A stretch of 64,000 nucleotides of DNA from Pseudoscleropodium purum (taxonomy: Eukaryota > Streptophyta > Bryopsida > Hypnales > Brachytheciaceae): the NCBI GenBank assembly GCA_963969395.1, contig OZ017801.1, positions 9,181,611 to 9,245,610 of the forward strand. The letters are read 5' to 3'. A model generated the notes under the pieces. That model did not search any database. It was given only the letters and a program-made list of their open reading frames with translations, and was not told the DNA's origin. Both the position numbers and the translations under genes were made by a program. Each line of letters opens with the position of its first letter. Position 1 is the stretch's first letter. Shown here in pieces: positions 13,938 through 24,235 of the stretch.

Positions 13938-14454
13938 CTAGGCATAAAAACACACTTTTGTGAGGAATGTTTGTAGTCTCTCTTCATTAACTGGACGGTC
14001 AGGAAAATGCTGAGCTGTCTAAGTATATCCTGAGGCATTCATCCACTTGAGCTACTTCACTTTGTGAGCTGGACTCGCAACAACACTAGAGATCATTTGC
14101 AACTTTTCAAGAGTTAACTCAGGAATGGCATATTTACTCTAATGTTTCTCAACTTGCGCAAATGAGAGATGATGATCAAAAGAATTTTCATTTGAACTAA
14201 ACAACACTGAGTGGGAATTAAAATACACCACTAAGTATTTCACATAGGAATTCTCATCCAAGCTAAGGAGAGGCAATAGAGACAATCTTTGACATCTTCT
14301 GTTTATAAGCATGTGTGGAATCTTTGATAGCCATCTGCATTGCTGCTACCATTCCTTTTGAAGTTGCCTTCTCGTTGGAAGTGTCCTCATAGTATTTGTG
14401 CACAACAAAGTTGGCTGCAGCTACTATGTCTTGTTGAAACATTTCAACAGTTTA
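13938..14454 (-). pseudogene. Decayed gene, internal exon
   Basis: Minus-strand text begins VEMFQQDIVAAANFVVHKYY and continues through MSKIVSIASP. After a one-base frame change it reads LDENSYVKYLVVYFNSHSVL and PELTLEKLQMISSVVASPAH, and ends FLTKVCFYA-stop at a GTAAAG donor (13932-13937). Four in-frame TAG codons sit where CAG would restore the reading, including the last codon before the donor. Function unknown. Confidence 0.45.
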
Positions 14455-14534
14455 CTTAACAAATGTTGACAATAAATTTAAGAAGAAAGCAAAATTCTTG
14501 GAAGGAAGTTATCGCATTCACTGAAATGACGTAC

Positions 14535-14729
14535 CTTAAAAAAACCCAAAGTGAAGACCTCAAGAAGCATGGTGTACCATTTAGTGCGAGGATTTTTTTG
14601 ACATAACTTTATTTCCTTGTTGCTAAGGAGCTTGTTGAACTTGTCCAATTCCATTGACCGTACTTCTCGATACGATACAAAGTGTAGACAAGGTTTATCT
14701 TCATGTGAGAGTTCTCTATATGCCTATCA
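14535..14729 (-). pseudogene. Decayed gene, exon just left of the CACTA element
   Basis: Acceptor TTGCTTTAG (14730-14738) and donor AAG|GTACGT (14529-14534) bound this minus-strand exon. It reads HIENSHMKINLVYTLYRIEK, then after a one-base shift MELDKFNKLLSNKEIKLCQK and KWYTMLLEVFTLGFF. The entry phase (two bases needed) fits the end of the ParB-like exon at 31807-32104, which lies beyond the CACTA insertion. Function unknown. Confidence 0.5.
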
Positions 14730-14860
14730 CTAAAGCAAACTCATATAAGAATCCGATAAATTCAAAAAGGTTAGGAAAAGATAATTGAAATCCTCGAAGT
14801 ACATGATCATAAAAACACAAAAAATAAAGAATGATAGTCTCACTTGTTGATATTGTATAT

Positions 14861-15480
14861 CACTACAAAAAAACCCAATGAATAAATGACTAGAGGAAAT
14901 GACTGTAAAGTGACTATATATCTAGAACAACTAAAAAATGTCTGCAAATTCCATAATTGCACCAGCACTGGGGCAGCAGCATTGGAAGAGTCATTTGGCA
15001 ATCATTCTTCTAAACTGCGGACGAGGGTGCAATGAAGGTAGACTTTCATCTATGATTTTTAGTTCTCCCTGGGAACAAGATAACGTTGGGAACTGAGGTA
15101 AGTCAACGGCGGACACCTTAGTCATTAAAAAGTCACTCCAAGCCACCAAATAATACTTTGCATGTCTTTTTAGTGAGTAAGAAATGACTTAATGATTTTG
15201 GGTGGTTAATGCTGCCCGCTGTGGCAGATTTTGGGCAAGAAGTAAAAAATTTGGAGCATGTACCTAGTCTAGGACTTCAAAGACGTGGCTTCTGGTAACT
15301 TCAATGAGACTCAGAAATGACTACCCTAAAGACAAAGTGCTGAATGAATCAATTTCCACTGCCACCACCGGGCCTATGAAGGGGCTAAGGTAGACACTAG
15401 TCATTCCGGGGCTATTAGTATATGACTTTGACGTTTCTACATGGCGACTCCAAAATGACTGACATATAAGCGTAGTTTAC
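14861..15480. repeat. CACTA terminus and left subterminal repeats
   Basis: The terminal CACTAC word is followed by repeated AATGACT words, for example ATGACTAGAGGAAATGACTG and later AAATGACTACC and AAAATGACTGAC. In CACTA elements such repeats bind the second element protein near both ends. The three bases before the terminus are TAT; the matching right copy was not found. Confidence 0.6.
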
Positions 15481-15509
15481 AAGGTGCACGTCCAGTACAT
15501 AATAAACAT

Positions 15510-15950
15510 TTAAAATGAATGAAGGTCCCTCATAGAGACCACCACTGAAATTACACCATTATTTTGGTGGACTTCAAGTATAGGCTTTCTACCATTACGT
15601 TTCACATCATCAAAAATGATCAAACAACGAGCTCTTTGGTCCAAAGGACCCACCAATATCTTGTGAAGGATCATTTGCGAGAACTTCTTCTCAACATTTT
15701 CACTTTGGAGGCCAATAAGGTCAGAGATGTGAGAAATCTCCACTCGAAAAAAGCAACAAATCAAACAGTAGAGAGTCTGCTCAAGTAAGGTGTCATCTAA
15801 CGATGACAGATGGCGATGCAGAATTGGATCTTCTTCTAATTTCTCTCTGTAAATGTTCAAGGCTTCTTCTAAATTCTTCAAGGACTTAGAATAGGGTATG
15901 CTTTTTCTAAAAAACGTCTCAAATTCACTACCATAAACGACTGTCCATGA
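15510..15950 (-). pseudogene. Captured fragment of 26S proteasome subunit RPN6 (PSMD11)
   Basis: RPN6 is a PCI-domain lid subunit of the 26S proteasome. The minus-strand ORF carries its C-terminal region in order: EEALNIYREKLEEDPILHRH, LSSLDDTLLEQ, RVEISHISDLIGL, VEKKFSQMILHK, GPLDQRARCLIIFDD and a weakly conserved tail to 15510. These match the PCI winged-helix part of plant RPN6 with many substitutions. Only about 140 residues are present and no intron interrupts them. A hAT MITE begins at 15951 and supplies the first codons of the open frame. Position between the CACTA end and the transposase gene suggests capture by the element. Confidence 0.75.
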
Positions 15951-16231
15951 CAGGGTTGACGAATCTCTACGTCCGCCTGAAAAAGGCATTCATAACCCGG
16001 TCGTTCGGACGCCAACGGACACAGCGTCCCTCCCACTGTCGGAAGGCAGACGGGCGGGGTGGACAGACAAAGGCGGATGCCCAGATCATGCGGACCAGAT
16101 CAGTCCGCGTGTCGATCGGACGGCCGTACCGGGGCGGACGGGACGGATGGCGTTTGCGAATGTTAGCGGATGCTGCGGACACAATGTCCGCGTCCAGATG
16201 TCCCGGACGTCTGACCGTCCTGTCAACCCTG
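15951..16231 (+). mobile_element. GC-rich hAT-type MITE, copy 1
   Basis: A 281-bp element with terminal inverted repeat CAGGGTTGAC ... GTCAACCCTG. It is flanked by a perfect 8-bp target duplication GTCCATGA (15943-15950 and 16232-16239). CAGGG ends and 8-bp duplications are typical of the hAT superfamily. The interior is very GC-rich with repeated GGACG and CGGAC words and codes for nothing. It sits in the RPN6-derived part of the CACTA element. Plus is taken as the orientation that starts GACGAATCTCTACGTCCGCC. Confidence 0.9.
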
Positions 16232-16368
16232 GTCCATGATGACTTCCACTTGTCTGCCAAATGACTACCACAATCATTTTTCAGTCATCTTATAGTTATT
16301 GTGGACATTGACTTTTAGGTAGTGCAATCAGTGCTCAGGGTACTCATACGTTGCCTAAGTACCAATGT

Positions 16369-16500
16369 CCACAGAATTTGATCTTCTTCTAATTTCTCTC
16401 TGTAAATGTTCAAGGCTTCATTGAAATTTTGTGTGCTAAAAAAGATGGCTAATGCTCTAATCACTTGTACATGCTCTACAAGGTTGGCAGCATGTATGAG
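16369..16500 (-). pseudogene. Second captured fragment sharing an RPN6-like segment
   Basis: About 60 bp (16370-16430) is nearly identical to 15828-15888 and again encodes NEALNIYREKLEED. Upstream on the minus strand the text differs: ALIHAANLVEHVQVIRALAI, open to about 16500. It is either a second, rearranged copy of the captured gene or a neighbouring exon duplicated within the element. The join looks like the mosaic structure of transduplicated gene pieces. Confidence 0.45.
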
Positions 16501-16504
16501 CGCT

Positions 16505-17315
16505 TCATATATCGAAATGACACTAATATCCTGCCCATGCTAACAAGTTGTCTTCCTCCGACAATTCTATGGCCCCAATTAAATTTACCGTTTTAATTGG
16601 AATTGGCAGGTTATGGGGAGCTCTTAGCCCGTCACTCTCCACTGTTGTGTTCATAAATGCATTGGATGTATCAACAACCTCTTGTCGAGCTCGTGCCTCT
16701 TTTCGTAGCACAACTTTCCAACCCGGTCTTCTTGTAACATCTGAAAAGAAAACTTGAGTGGCTTAACTTGGGAAAATGAACGGGTCTGTCAAGCAAGGCA
16801 ATTTGTGCTGAAAGTTCACCACAAAGAATCTAGCCTCGTCCTTTGTATACGTAGGGTTACCTTGATTGTCTATGGTTTTCACCCACTCACAACACAATAG
16901 AATTATCTTTGTACTCAATGCACCATAATCCAACTCAAGTACGTCTTGAAGTACTCCCACGTAGTTCACAGAGGATTCCTCAACATTTCCAGCAGTCTCA
17001 TGGAAAATGGATGCTACCCCATTGTTGTAACTCAACAAGTATCTTGTACTATCATCCTCTACTCTAAAGTGGTTGCCAAATGTTGTGACTCATGCATATC
17101 TAGTAGCTCTCTGGAACAGTTTCTTTCTAAGGAGAAAGTAGTCCATACGTTCTGGGTTATGCAAATCTAAGTCCGACTCTCCCACTTTGCGTTGCATCCA
17201 ATCAACTAAGGATTGCATTTCTGGATTCTCTTGCGATTCAGTCCTCCACATCCTAGCCAATTGTCGCAGCACAGGGTAGGTCAATTCCCCATTATACTCA
17301 CAAAAATTGCTCTAG
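16505..17315 (-). pseudogene. CACTA TNP2 transposase, C-terminal part (DUF4216-like)
   Basis: Minus-strand pieces read YNGELTYPVLRQLARMW, then MQRKVGESDLDLHNPE, then after stops and shifts VLELDYGALSTKIILLCCEW and GNPTYTKDEARFFVVNFQHK, and finally GWKVVLRKEARARQEVVD to about 16523. This is the order of the DUF4216 region and tail that end plant TNP2-type transposases. It is separated from the DUF4218 part (20885-21800) by a 3.3-kb insertion. Frame changes and stops make it a pseudogene. Confidence 0.7.
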
Positions 17316-18445
17316 AGTATAACTAAGTGACTCTAAAGATCGAACCCACGAGATCCTGTAAAGTATCTAGTTCTATTAAGCGGTTAAGCTTAGTCAGTAT
17401 CCCAATCTTACTTTCCGGTCCTAGATCTAGAACCAGAAATACCAACACACCGGATAACTACAGACCGGATTACTCCTTCTTCCGGTCCTACTAACTATCC
17501 AGTCCGTACAAATACCCAAATCCCAGGATCTCACAATTTCCGATCCTGGAAATCCGCCTTGACCAATCCGGTTGGGATGGTCATCCTGTACCCGTAATCC
17601 TATCCGGTTTAGTTTTGCCTTTGTTTCACCATCAGAGGGGTCGCCGCTTAATTTTGAGAGTGGTAGGCCCACCACTCCTTCCGTGACTTATAGTGGCTGA
17701 AGACCCACTGTCCTACCTTCTAAACTCCTAAGCTAATCCGGATCCGGTTTGGTCCTTCACAACAACCCAGATAGCAATCCGGGTCGTAGGTCACACAAAG
17801 ACCCTACACTCGACCCTCTCGTACTACAACGACCTTGATGCTACTTCCGATCCGTGCGAAGACAGGTGGTTACAAGTGCACCCGTCCGTTCCAACATCAA
17901 CTAAAGTTCTTCCGTTACCCATACGGGTGGTGAGACCTCACAGGAGATCGGACACTCAACTGGATTTCCCACCCGGGAGTTCTAGCGCAGCTAAGGAATC
18001 CCTCCCTACCCGCCTAGCCTAACAACGGCTTTCTCACCCGGAATCTCAAACTCTAGACGTGCTGAGGAACTAAGTTCACTCCCAACTCTTCGATATCTAC
18101 TCACATGCACCTAGGATCGGAAAATAAACACCAAGGGGAGAAATCACTTGCAAACCAACTCGTACTATCCTAACTCCACATCATACAATCCTGTCGCGCT
18201 GGAGAGAGACACACAATGAGGAGAAAAGAAAGGTACAACAAAATTTGCAAAATGAACAACTCCCAATTCCCATCTCAGGAACCGATTTATATACAAAGGG
18301 TGAAAACCCTAAAAGCACAAAAAGGAGCGGAAAACCCGTAGGGGTCCGCCGCCACCCTAATCTAATTTTCCGGTCTAACCTAATACTGTTGAGCCGGATC
18401 CGGATCCGGATCCGCTCCTACTCCTAACTGAAATTAAAATCCTAT

Positions 18446-20110
18446 CTACCCTACAACTCTAGATCCTATCGTCGAGCTTCCGACCTCCGGGACTAGCTCC
18501 TCGAAGACTTCGCTCAAATTCCGGACCCGTTCCCCCTCCGCAGGATTCGATCCGGGTGGAGACTCTAGGTCGATGGTAATATCCGGTCTCATGCCCGGAG
18601 TCCCAGTCCGTGCAGACTTCTTGGACTCAGGAGTCCAATCCTTCCTGTCCTTCGCCATAGTTGCATCCGGAAAGAGGTCCGGTAGTGAGATATCTGAAAG
18701 GTGAATACCTTTGTCGCATGTCGCTCCGGTCAGCTTCCGGCTGCTCTCCTCGATCCGGTCCGCAGCCTTCCGCCCCTCCACCATTGCCGTCTCCACCTGC
18801 TCGGCGAAGTCCGCGAGAATCCGGACCATCCGGGAACCGGATAGTTTCTTCTCTTCGTGGATCTTCTCGTCGAAGAGCTTCGCCTTGGCAGCTGCCGTTC
18901 CGGTCTCTCCCAGGACCACCTTGATCTGCTCGGCCACCTTCCGAGTCTCCTCCGCCATCTCCCGAGCGGCTGTCACGTCTTCCTGATAGGCAAAAAGTGT
19001 TGCCTTCAGTTTATCTACCTCCTCCTGCAATCGGCGGATCTCAGCTTCCTGCTTCCGGGTCTCTTCCGGATTCGTGATGCATTGCGCCACTTGTTCCGCC
19101 AATTTGCTGTCCGGTGCAGCACCCACCAACTTGCCGATTGCCGCAAGCGTCCTGTGCTTGACCTCCCAATCCGCCCTGATGTTGCAGAGGACGTTGATCA
19201 GACCGTTGAACGGATTTTGCATATCCGGATCTCCCCCGGAATTGGTCTTCTCGGCTTCCGGTTTCTCCTCCGGGGCCGGTTTGTCTTGATCGGGAGGCGT
19301 CCCGCGCTTGTGTGGAGGCGTCAGCTTCTGTCGCTTGATCGGCGGCATCGGCTCCTCCTCTTCCTCGCTGGACTCCCGGTCTGACCCGGAATCGGATTCC
19401 GCCTCGTCATCCGTCTCCGATTCCCCATACTTCAGGAGCACTTCCTGCGTCTTCCACGCCCTCTCCTCCGTGTCAGTGAGGACTTGGTTCTCCCGATAGA
19501 GGTGGAAGAGATAAGGGCACACTAGAGTGGCCCTTTTCTTCCCAACCCTACTAACAAGCTGGGCCACGAGATCGGAAATGATCCGTGCCCAATCCACTTT
19601 CCGGGTACCACTGAGGGCACCGAAAATGGTGTTGCCGAGGGTGATCGTCACCCTGGTCGGCTTTTCCGGGTGAAGAACCGGAACTAGGAATTGCAGGAGC
19701 CGACGGTGTCGGTCATCCAAGCAATCCTCGACCGCGTATCCGTCCTTCGGGTTGACGGCTCCCTTGAACTTCCCTCGGACAAACTCATCCTTTCGGCTCG
19801 CCATTCCCAAACCTCCTGCCCGGAAACCGTAAACCGTTCTCCACATCCCCTCGTTCCAGCTGACGGGAGTTCCTCTCACGGTGTTGTCAAACTGGTTGGA
19901 CAACTTTCCGAGGAGCTCCTTGACCATTCTCTCCTCCCTAAAACCCCAAGGTTTCTCGGCAAACCCTACGCAACCCATGGATTTGAGATCATCCATGAGT
20001 TCAGCCTTTTCCGGCTCTGTGGAGGGAATAACCGGAATGACTTTCCGGAGCTTCACCTCGCCTCCAGAGGGACTCGCTTGTCTCGACCTACGTAGCTGAG
20101 GCATTCCCAC
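18446..20110 (-). CDS. Intact 554-aa ORF, transposon-associated protein of unknown function
   Basis: The longest undamaged ORF in the window, with an ATG start and no internal stop. Residues about 50-235 look globular, with PVSWNEGMWRTVYGF, RHRRLLQFLVPVLHP, TLGNTIFGAL and LVCPYLFHLYRENQVLTDTE. This resembles, by eye, the domain called putative plant transposon protein. Next come a Ser/Asp/Glu-rich acidic stretch (about 230-250) and a basic PPIKRQKLTPPHKRG segment that could be a nuclear signal. Residues about 345-460 are a long predicted coiled coil (EIRRLQEEVDKLKATLFAYQ onward). The tail is polar. A TATA box lies about 180 bp upstream of the ATG. The function is not known. A Gag-like or DNA-binding role in a non-autonomous element is a guess. 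Confidence 0.6.
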   Translation of the reverse strand: MGMPQLRRSRQASPSGGEVKLRKVIPVIPSTEPEKAELMDDLKSMGCVGFAEKPWGFREERMVKELLGKLSNQFDNTVRGTPVSWNEGMWRTVYGFRAGGLGMASRKDEFVRGKFKGAVNPKDGYAVEDCLDDRHRRLLQFLVPVLHPEKPTRVTITLGNTIFGALSGTRKVDWARIISDLVAQLVSRVGKKRATLVCPYLFHLYRENQVLTDTEERAWKTQEVLLKYGESETDDEAESDSGSDRESSEEEEEPMPPIKRQKLTPPHKRGTPPDQDKPAPEEKPEAEKTNSGGDPDMQNPFNGLINVLCNIRADWEVKHRTLAAIGKLVGAAPDSKLAEQVAQCITNPEETRKQEAEIRRLQEEVDKLKATLFAYQEDVTAAREMAEETRKVAEQIKVVLGETGTAAAKAKLFDEKIHEEKKLSGSRMVRILADFAEQVETAMVEGRKAADRIEESSRKLTGATCDKGIHLSDISLPDLFPDATMAKDRKDWTPESKKSARTGTPGMRPDITIDLESPPGSNPAEGERVRNLSEVFEELVPEVGSSTIGSRVVG

Positions 20111-20285
20111 TCACATCTACCTCACTCTCTCCTAGCCGCACGTCCCGTTCCTCACTTCCTCTCTCCGATCTCAACCGGAATCAAAACGAATAGAACACAA
20201 ACGCACAGACGCACAAACGACAAAAACTCAACCGGGCTCTCAAGGTCGAGTTTCTAAAAGGGGGTGCAACAGTGAAAGCTCCTCC

Positions 20286-20292
20286 TTTTATA
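20286..20292 (-). promoter_or_regulatory. Probable TATA box for the 554-aa ORF
   Basis: On the minus strand the text GACTATAAAAGGAGG contains a consensus TATAAAA. A start site about 30 bases downstream would give a leader of roughly 150 nt before the ATG at 20110. The leader has a C-rich GTTGCACCCCC stretch. No experimental support. Confidence 0.5.
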
Positions 20293-20884
20293 GTCCCTGG
20301 ACCCTTTCCGGTTTGTCATCATGAATCCGGTTTACCATCATAATCCGGTTCTTCATCATCATCCGGTCCTAGACCTAATCCGTGTTGCATTCCATTTCCG
20401 TCGTTAGTTACTCCCGACCGGATTAGATCCAAGAAGCCCACTACTTCACATTCCGTGCTAATTTTGAGTTTTCCTTCCCCACCTAATCGGATCCGGTTAG
20501 CTAATGACTAGTTTCCGTTCCTATTTGGGTGTATACTAAGAAAATCAAAATTCTAAGCTGCGACACCAATCCACGGAAATACAATTAAACCCGGAAGCAG
20601 ATGGTCCGCACTCCAAAATAGACCCAGTAGGACATGTTGTCTAGACTTTAGGAGTAATTCTCATCAGGTGGTGGAAGTTCTATGACTTCTCCGTCACTTG
20701 AAGTAGTCATTTCTACGTCGACTGCGAGTCATTCAACGTCTACAAGACTTGAAAATGCCTCCACTACAACTAATGCAAAACTATACAAGATTCCAGGTCA
20801 AAATGTCCCTAGTTTACACAAAGGACTTCATAATTCAGCCATACTAGGGATCACAGTATCACATGGAAGAGTGAACTCCTTAAT

Positions 20885-21800
20885 TTACATGAATGAATTC
20901 TGCATGGCCGTAGCATTTGAGAGCACATAGTAGTGGGCCACATCTCTCAACTCGGAACTCATCACGTATGGCCTTCTTGCCCCTTGCAAAACTTCTTCAG
21001 CATCTTCGTATTCTTTGTCTTCATCCCATACATGCATGTGAGAGCCCTCAAAGCTGTGTAGGTACTCCGTAATGAATCCAATGCATTCATCTTTCAAGTA
21101 CCCCTGTACCATGCATGCCTCTGATTGTGCCATGTTTTGGACGTGGTTCTTCAATACTTTCATGTAGTGCTCCACTAGATACATCCACCTTGCACTAACT
21201 GGACCACACAAGTCCAATTCCTTTGCCAAAAGGTATGGGAGATGAGTCATTATGTCAAAAAATGAAGGTGGAAATTCAATCTTCAAAAGAGCCATGCTCT
21301 CTACCACATCTGCTTCTAGAGACGGAAAGTCTCCTGGATTGTATACCTTTGAGTCCAAGCAACGAAATACCTTGTACATTCTCATAATAGCCATATGAGG
21401 TCCTGGTTCCATCAAATCACGAAGAGCTAGTGGCATGATTTGCTGCATCAAAATATGGTAATCATGCGACTTTAGGCCACCAAAATTCTTCTTGCGGAGA
21501 CACTTGCTAAGGTTTGAGGAGTACCCTGCGGGTGTTTTCAAATCCTGTATGCACTTGACAAACTTTTCAAACTCCTGTTCGGACAAAATATAAGATGCTC
21601 GTGGCTTCACCATCTTCCTTGCCTTACATGGGTGTAGAACGAGCCACAAGTGCCTCCTGACATTTCGGCGTTGTAGATCCCTCCGCACTTTGACTGTGTC
21701 CTTCTTCCCTGATATGGTTTTTGAAAAGTTCATGGCAAGATTCATCTCGCAATATATGAGGTCTAGCGTATAGCGAATGAGAAGATATTGGCAGTGTAGA
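20885..21800 (-). pseudogene. CACTA TNP2 transposase, DUF4218 part
   Basis: Minus-strand exon of the transposase gene. It begins RYTLDLIYCEMNLAMN and KTISGKKDTVKVRRDLQRR, the usual junction after the TNP2 core. The DUF4218 region follows: KPRASYILSEQEFEKFVKCI, GGLKSHDYHILMQQIMPLAL, EFPPSFFDIMTHLPYLLAKE, GPVSARWMYLVEHYMKVLKN and EACMVQGYLKDECIGFITEY. The frame is open over this stretch. It ends at TTCATGTAAATTAAG, either a stop or a donor. A short acidic open stretch (DGEVIELPPPDENYS-stop) lies further along near 20665-20720. Confidence 0.75.
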
Positions 21801-21965
21801 CATGACCAACAGATTAGATACAAGTCTACAGTTACAACTTGGTTACATACTAGTCATTTCATAGTCAAACGTTGACATATCCCTATAATGGTAACTCGTA
21901 AATGATTTGGGAGAACTAGCGGGTGACTGGAAAGTCACGTATGAGTCCCATCTAAGGTTTTCTCC

Positions 21966-23606
21966 TCAAAAAGGCCAAAATTTAGAGACACTTACCCTCC
22001 AATATGGCAATCTAAATAGAATGCTCAACCGCTTCAGGCCAAATTTTTTGGAGGGGTTCCCTACGGTACCCTCTTTGTTTCTAGCAGCTTTCCATGCCTC
22101 ACATTGTAGTGCGTGCTGCATTTGTTCCTCCACAATCACAGCTCGGGGTTTTGAGCGGTTTTCCATTAATCCGTCAAAGTGGTCCTTCATATCTTCTAAT
22201 TTGTAAGAATGATCTTTAGGTAGCCATCGACGAGTCCCACCGTTAGTTTGCTTGGACAATTCAATAGAGTGCTCAACACCAAGGTCTTCACCACACCATG
22301 GGCACGCTGCATACCCTTGATGACAAAATCCTCCAATTGTGCCATACCCCACGAAGTCGTGTATAGTCCATAGCAACATGGCATGCAACTGAAAAGCCTT
22401 TTCACCTACATCCTTAGTCATGTCATGGGCAGGGACCCTGGCCCAAAGCTCCAACAACTCTTCCACTAGCGGCTCTAAATATACGTCAAACACATCACCC
22501 GTCACTGACTCCCTCCCTAGAATTAAGAGTGCCAATAAAATGAAAAACTTCTTTGTGCTCAACCAAGGGGGTTACGTTGTAGTTCAATAGCAATACTGGC
22601 CATGTTGACCATGATGTCCTATTTTGCTTGTAAGGGTTCACTCCATCAGCTGCTAAGGCAAAGTGAACATTCTTAGGATCCCATGCAAAAGAGGGATCTA
22701 CATTTTTCTCGAAATGCTCCCAAGCTTTGGAGTCGCAGAGATGCCTGACGAGGCCGTCGCCTCTGACACGATTGCTCCGATTCTCTGTATGCCAAACCAA
22801 GAGTTGTGAGATTTTTGGACTCATGAACATGTGCTGCAGTCTGGGAATGATGGGGAAGTGCCACAACACCTTCACTGGAAAACAACGCCGCTCTTCGTCT
22901 TGGTATCTACGACCGCCACACTTGGGGCACAGTAGGTCTTGCTTATAGGGCCTACAAAAAAGCATACAGCCTCATTCACATGCATGGATGGTATTGTACG
23001 TCAAACCCAATTTCCCCGTCAAGGCCTGCATGGCGTAGTAATTTGGAGGTAAGTTATTGTTCCTCGGTAGGAGATGAGAATGCAAAATGCTGAACAATTC
23101 GTTGGCATAGTGGTTGCTTACACCATGCACAATGCACAAATTCATCAACAAGACCATCGCTGCGAGCTTGCTCGAAGTAGCTTCATCATACAGAGGCTCT
23201 AAGCACCCTTGCAACACCCTAGCATCACAGCTTTCATCACTATGAATTCCATTAGTGCTTGCAACTAGAGGGCGTTGGTCGTCACTATCAAGTCCTTTAG
23301 TGCCTTCGGAGGGAGGAGGATGTTCGTCACGACATTCCTCAGCCTCCGCAACATCACCGTGGAACACCTCCATGCACTCCTTGTGGATAGAGTCCGCCAT
23401 TGAAAATGCATTCCTCACTTCCTCTTGAACTCTTTCGGCCAAAAATGTTGGAGTGTCCACTAGATGCAATGCTTGATTTAGCATGCCTATTGTGTCAACA
23501 TCAACGTCTAGGGCATCCATACCTTCTGATGCCTCTCTAAGCGGTTCCCAAAATTCTTGCTCCCACTCCTCGTCAGAGGAATCCCTTGCGCTCGGGCCTC
23601 TCCAAA
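21966..23606 (-). pseudogene. CACTA TNP2 transposase, core domain
   Basis: TNP2 (Transposase_21) is the catalytic protein of En/Spm elements. The minus-strand text runs DSSDEEWEQEFWEPL, LPPNYYAMQALTGKLGLTYN, FCRPYKQDLLCPKCGGRRYQ, then FALAADGVNPYKQNRTSWST, WPVLLLNYN, FILLALLILGRESVTGDVFD, MLLWTIHDFVGYGTIGGFCH and GYAACPWCGEDLG. A TGA at 22969-22971 and a frame change near 22560 break it. A GTAAGT donor near 21985 ends the exon. The 5' side is cut by hAT MITE copy 2, and coding resumes beyond it. Confidence 0.85.
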
Positions 23607-23922
23607 CATGGTTGACAAATCAGTACGTCTGCCCCAAAATAGCGTCCGTAACCTGGACATCCGTCCTCACGGACGCCAATGGACGCAGCGTCCTTCCCGC
23701 TGTCGGAAGGCGGACAGGCGGGGCGGGGCGGACGCCCAGATCATGTGGACCACATCAGTCCGCGTGTCGATCGGACGGCCATACCGGGGCGGACGGGGGG
23801 ACAGGCGGATGGGGCAGTTCCGGCGGACGTTGCGTCCGCCGGGACCGCGAATGTCAGCGGACGCTGCAGACACAGCGTCCACGTCCGGACGTCCCGGACG
23901 TTTGACCGTCCTGTCAACCCTG
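23607..23922 (+). mobile_element. GC-rich hAT-type MITE, copy 2, in the TNP2 coding region
   Basis: A 316-bp element with ends CATGGTTGAC (one change from CAGGGTTGAC) and GTCAACCCTG. The perfect 8-bp duplication TCTCCAAA lies at 23599-23606 and 23923-23930. Same orientation as copy 1. It interrupts the 5' coding part of the TNP2 gene, so it arrived after the CACTA gene was formed. Confidence 0.92.
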
Positions 23923-23930
23923 TCTCCAAA

Positions 23931-24235
23931 TGTGGCAATCCAGATGCCTTCCATGACGTACAAAGTGAGCTTGAACGTTCTTAAGGAGAAGTCTCTTATG
24001 ACCTTTGCATTTCGTGCAAAGACAATGCAACTTCTTCACATTGTACTCTCTAGCTCGTTGTAACTCCCTCAACCAGAGGCACTCATCGCTAAGTCTCTAT
24101 CTACCACTGTCGAACAATGGAAGCCTAGCAGGAATCATCTTCACCGGTTTGGCAAATTTGTTACCATGTCATGTAGAGAGCCAAAAGCGGGAGGATAATG
24201 GAGTGGAACCTATGAAGGGACGGCCGTAGGTGGAC
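23931..24235 (-). pseudogene. CACTA TNP2 transposase, N-terminal transposase-associated domain
   Basis: On the minus strand, beyond the MITE, the text gives KLHCLCTKCKGHKRLLL and AHFVRHGRHLDCHIW. This has the Cys-x2-Cys and HGR pattern of the domain found at the N-terminus of plant CACTA transposases. It joins the DSSDEEWEQEFWE segment on the other side of the MITE once the 8-bp duplication is set aside. The gene start was not fixed and lies near 24100-24235. Confidence 0.6.

Larger units (their letters stand above)
17316..20620 (-). mobile_element. Inserted unit of unknown class carrying a 554-aa ORF
   Basis: This GC-richer block interrupts the TNP2 gene between its DUF4218 and DUF4216 parts. 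Its composition (many CCGG and ATCCGG words; GGATCCGGATCCGGATCCG near 18397) differs sharply from both flanks. The left edge may be TGCTCTAGAG just after AAAAT, and the right edge near CTCCAAAATAG at 20610-20620; these suggest TG...CA ends with a short duplication, but no matching LTR pair was found. It could be a non-autonomous LTR element whose LTRs have diverged or been lost. Confidence 0.4.

Noticed and set aside
15967..16260. Open reading frames in several frames within the GC-rich MITEs (also near 23667-23984, 25632-26012 and 60240-60527)
   Set aside because: They arise because GC-rich GGACG/CGTCC repeats have few stop codons. The same sequence recurs as a MITE with inverted ends and 8-bp duplications, and the ORFs cross the element borders.
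17335..17350. GATCGAACCC as a tRNA T-loop
   Set aside because: The neighbouring bases do not form a T-stem or acceptor stem. The sequence resembles the 3' end of an LTR instead.
18661..20099. Plus-strand ORFs opposite the 554-aa frame
   Set aside because: They lack motifs and overlap the only long intact minus-strand ORF, which also has a TATA box upstream.
20557..20568. GCTGCGACACCA as a primer-binding site for the unit at 17316-20620
   Set aside because: The reverse complement starts with TGG, as such sites do, but I could not match it to a known plant tRNA 3' end and no LTR pair lies beside it.
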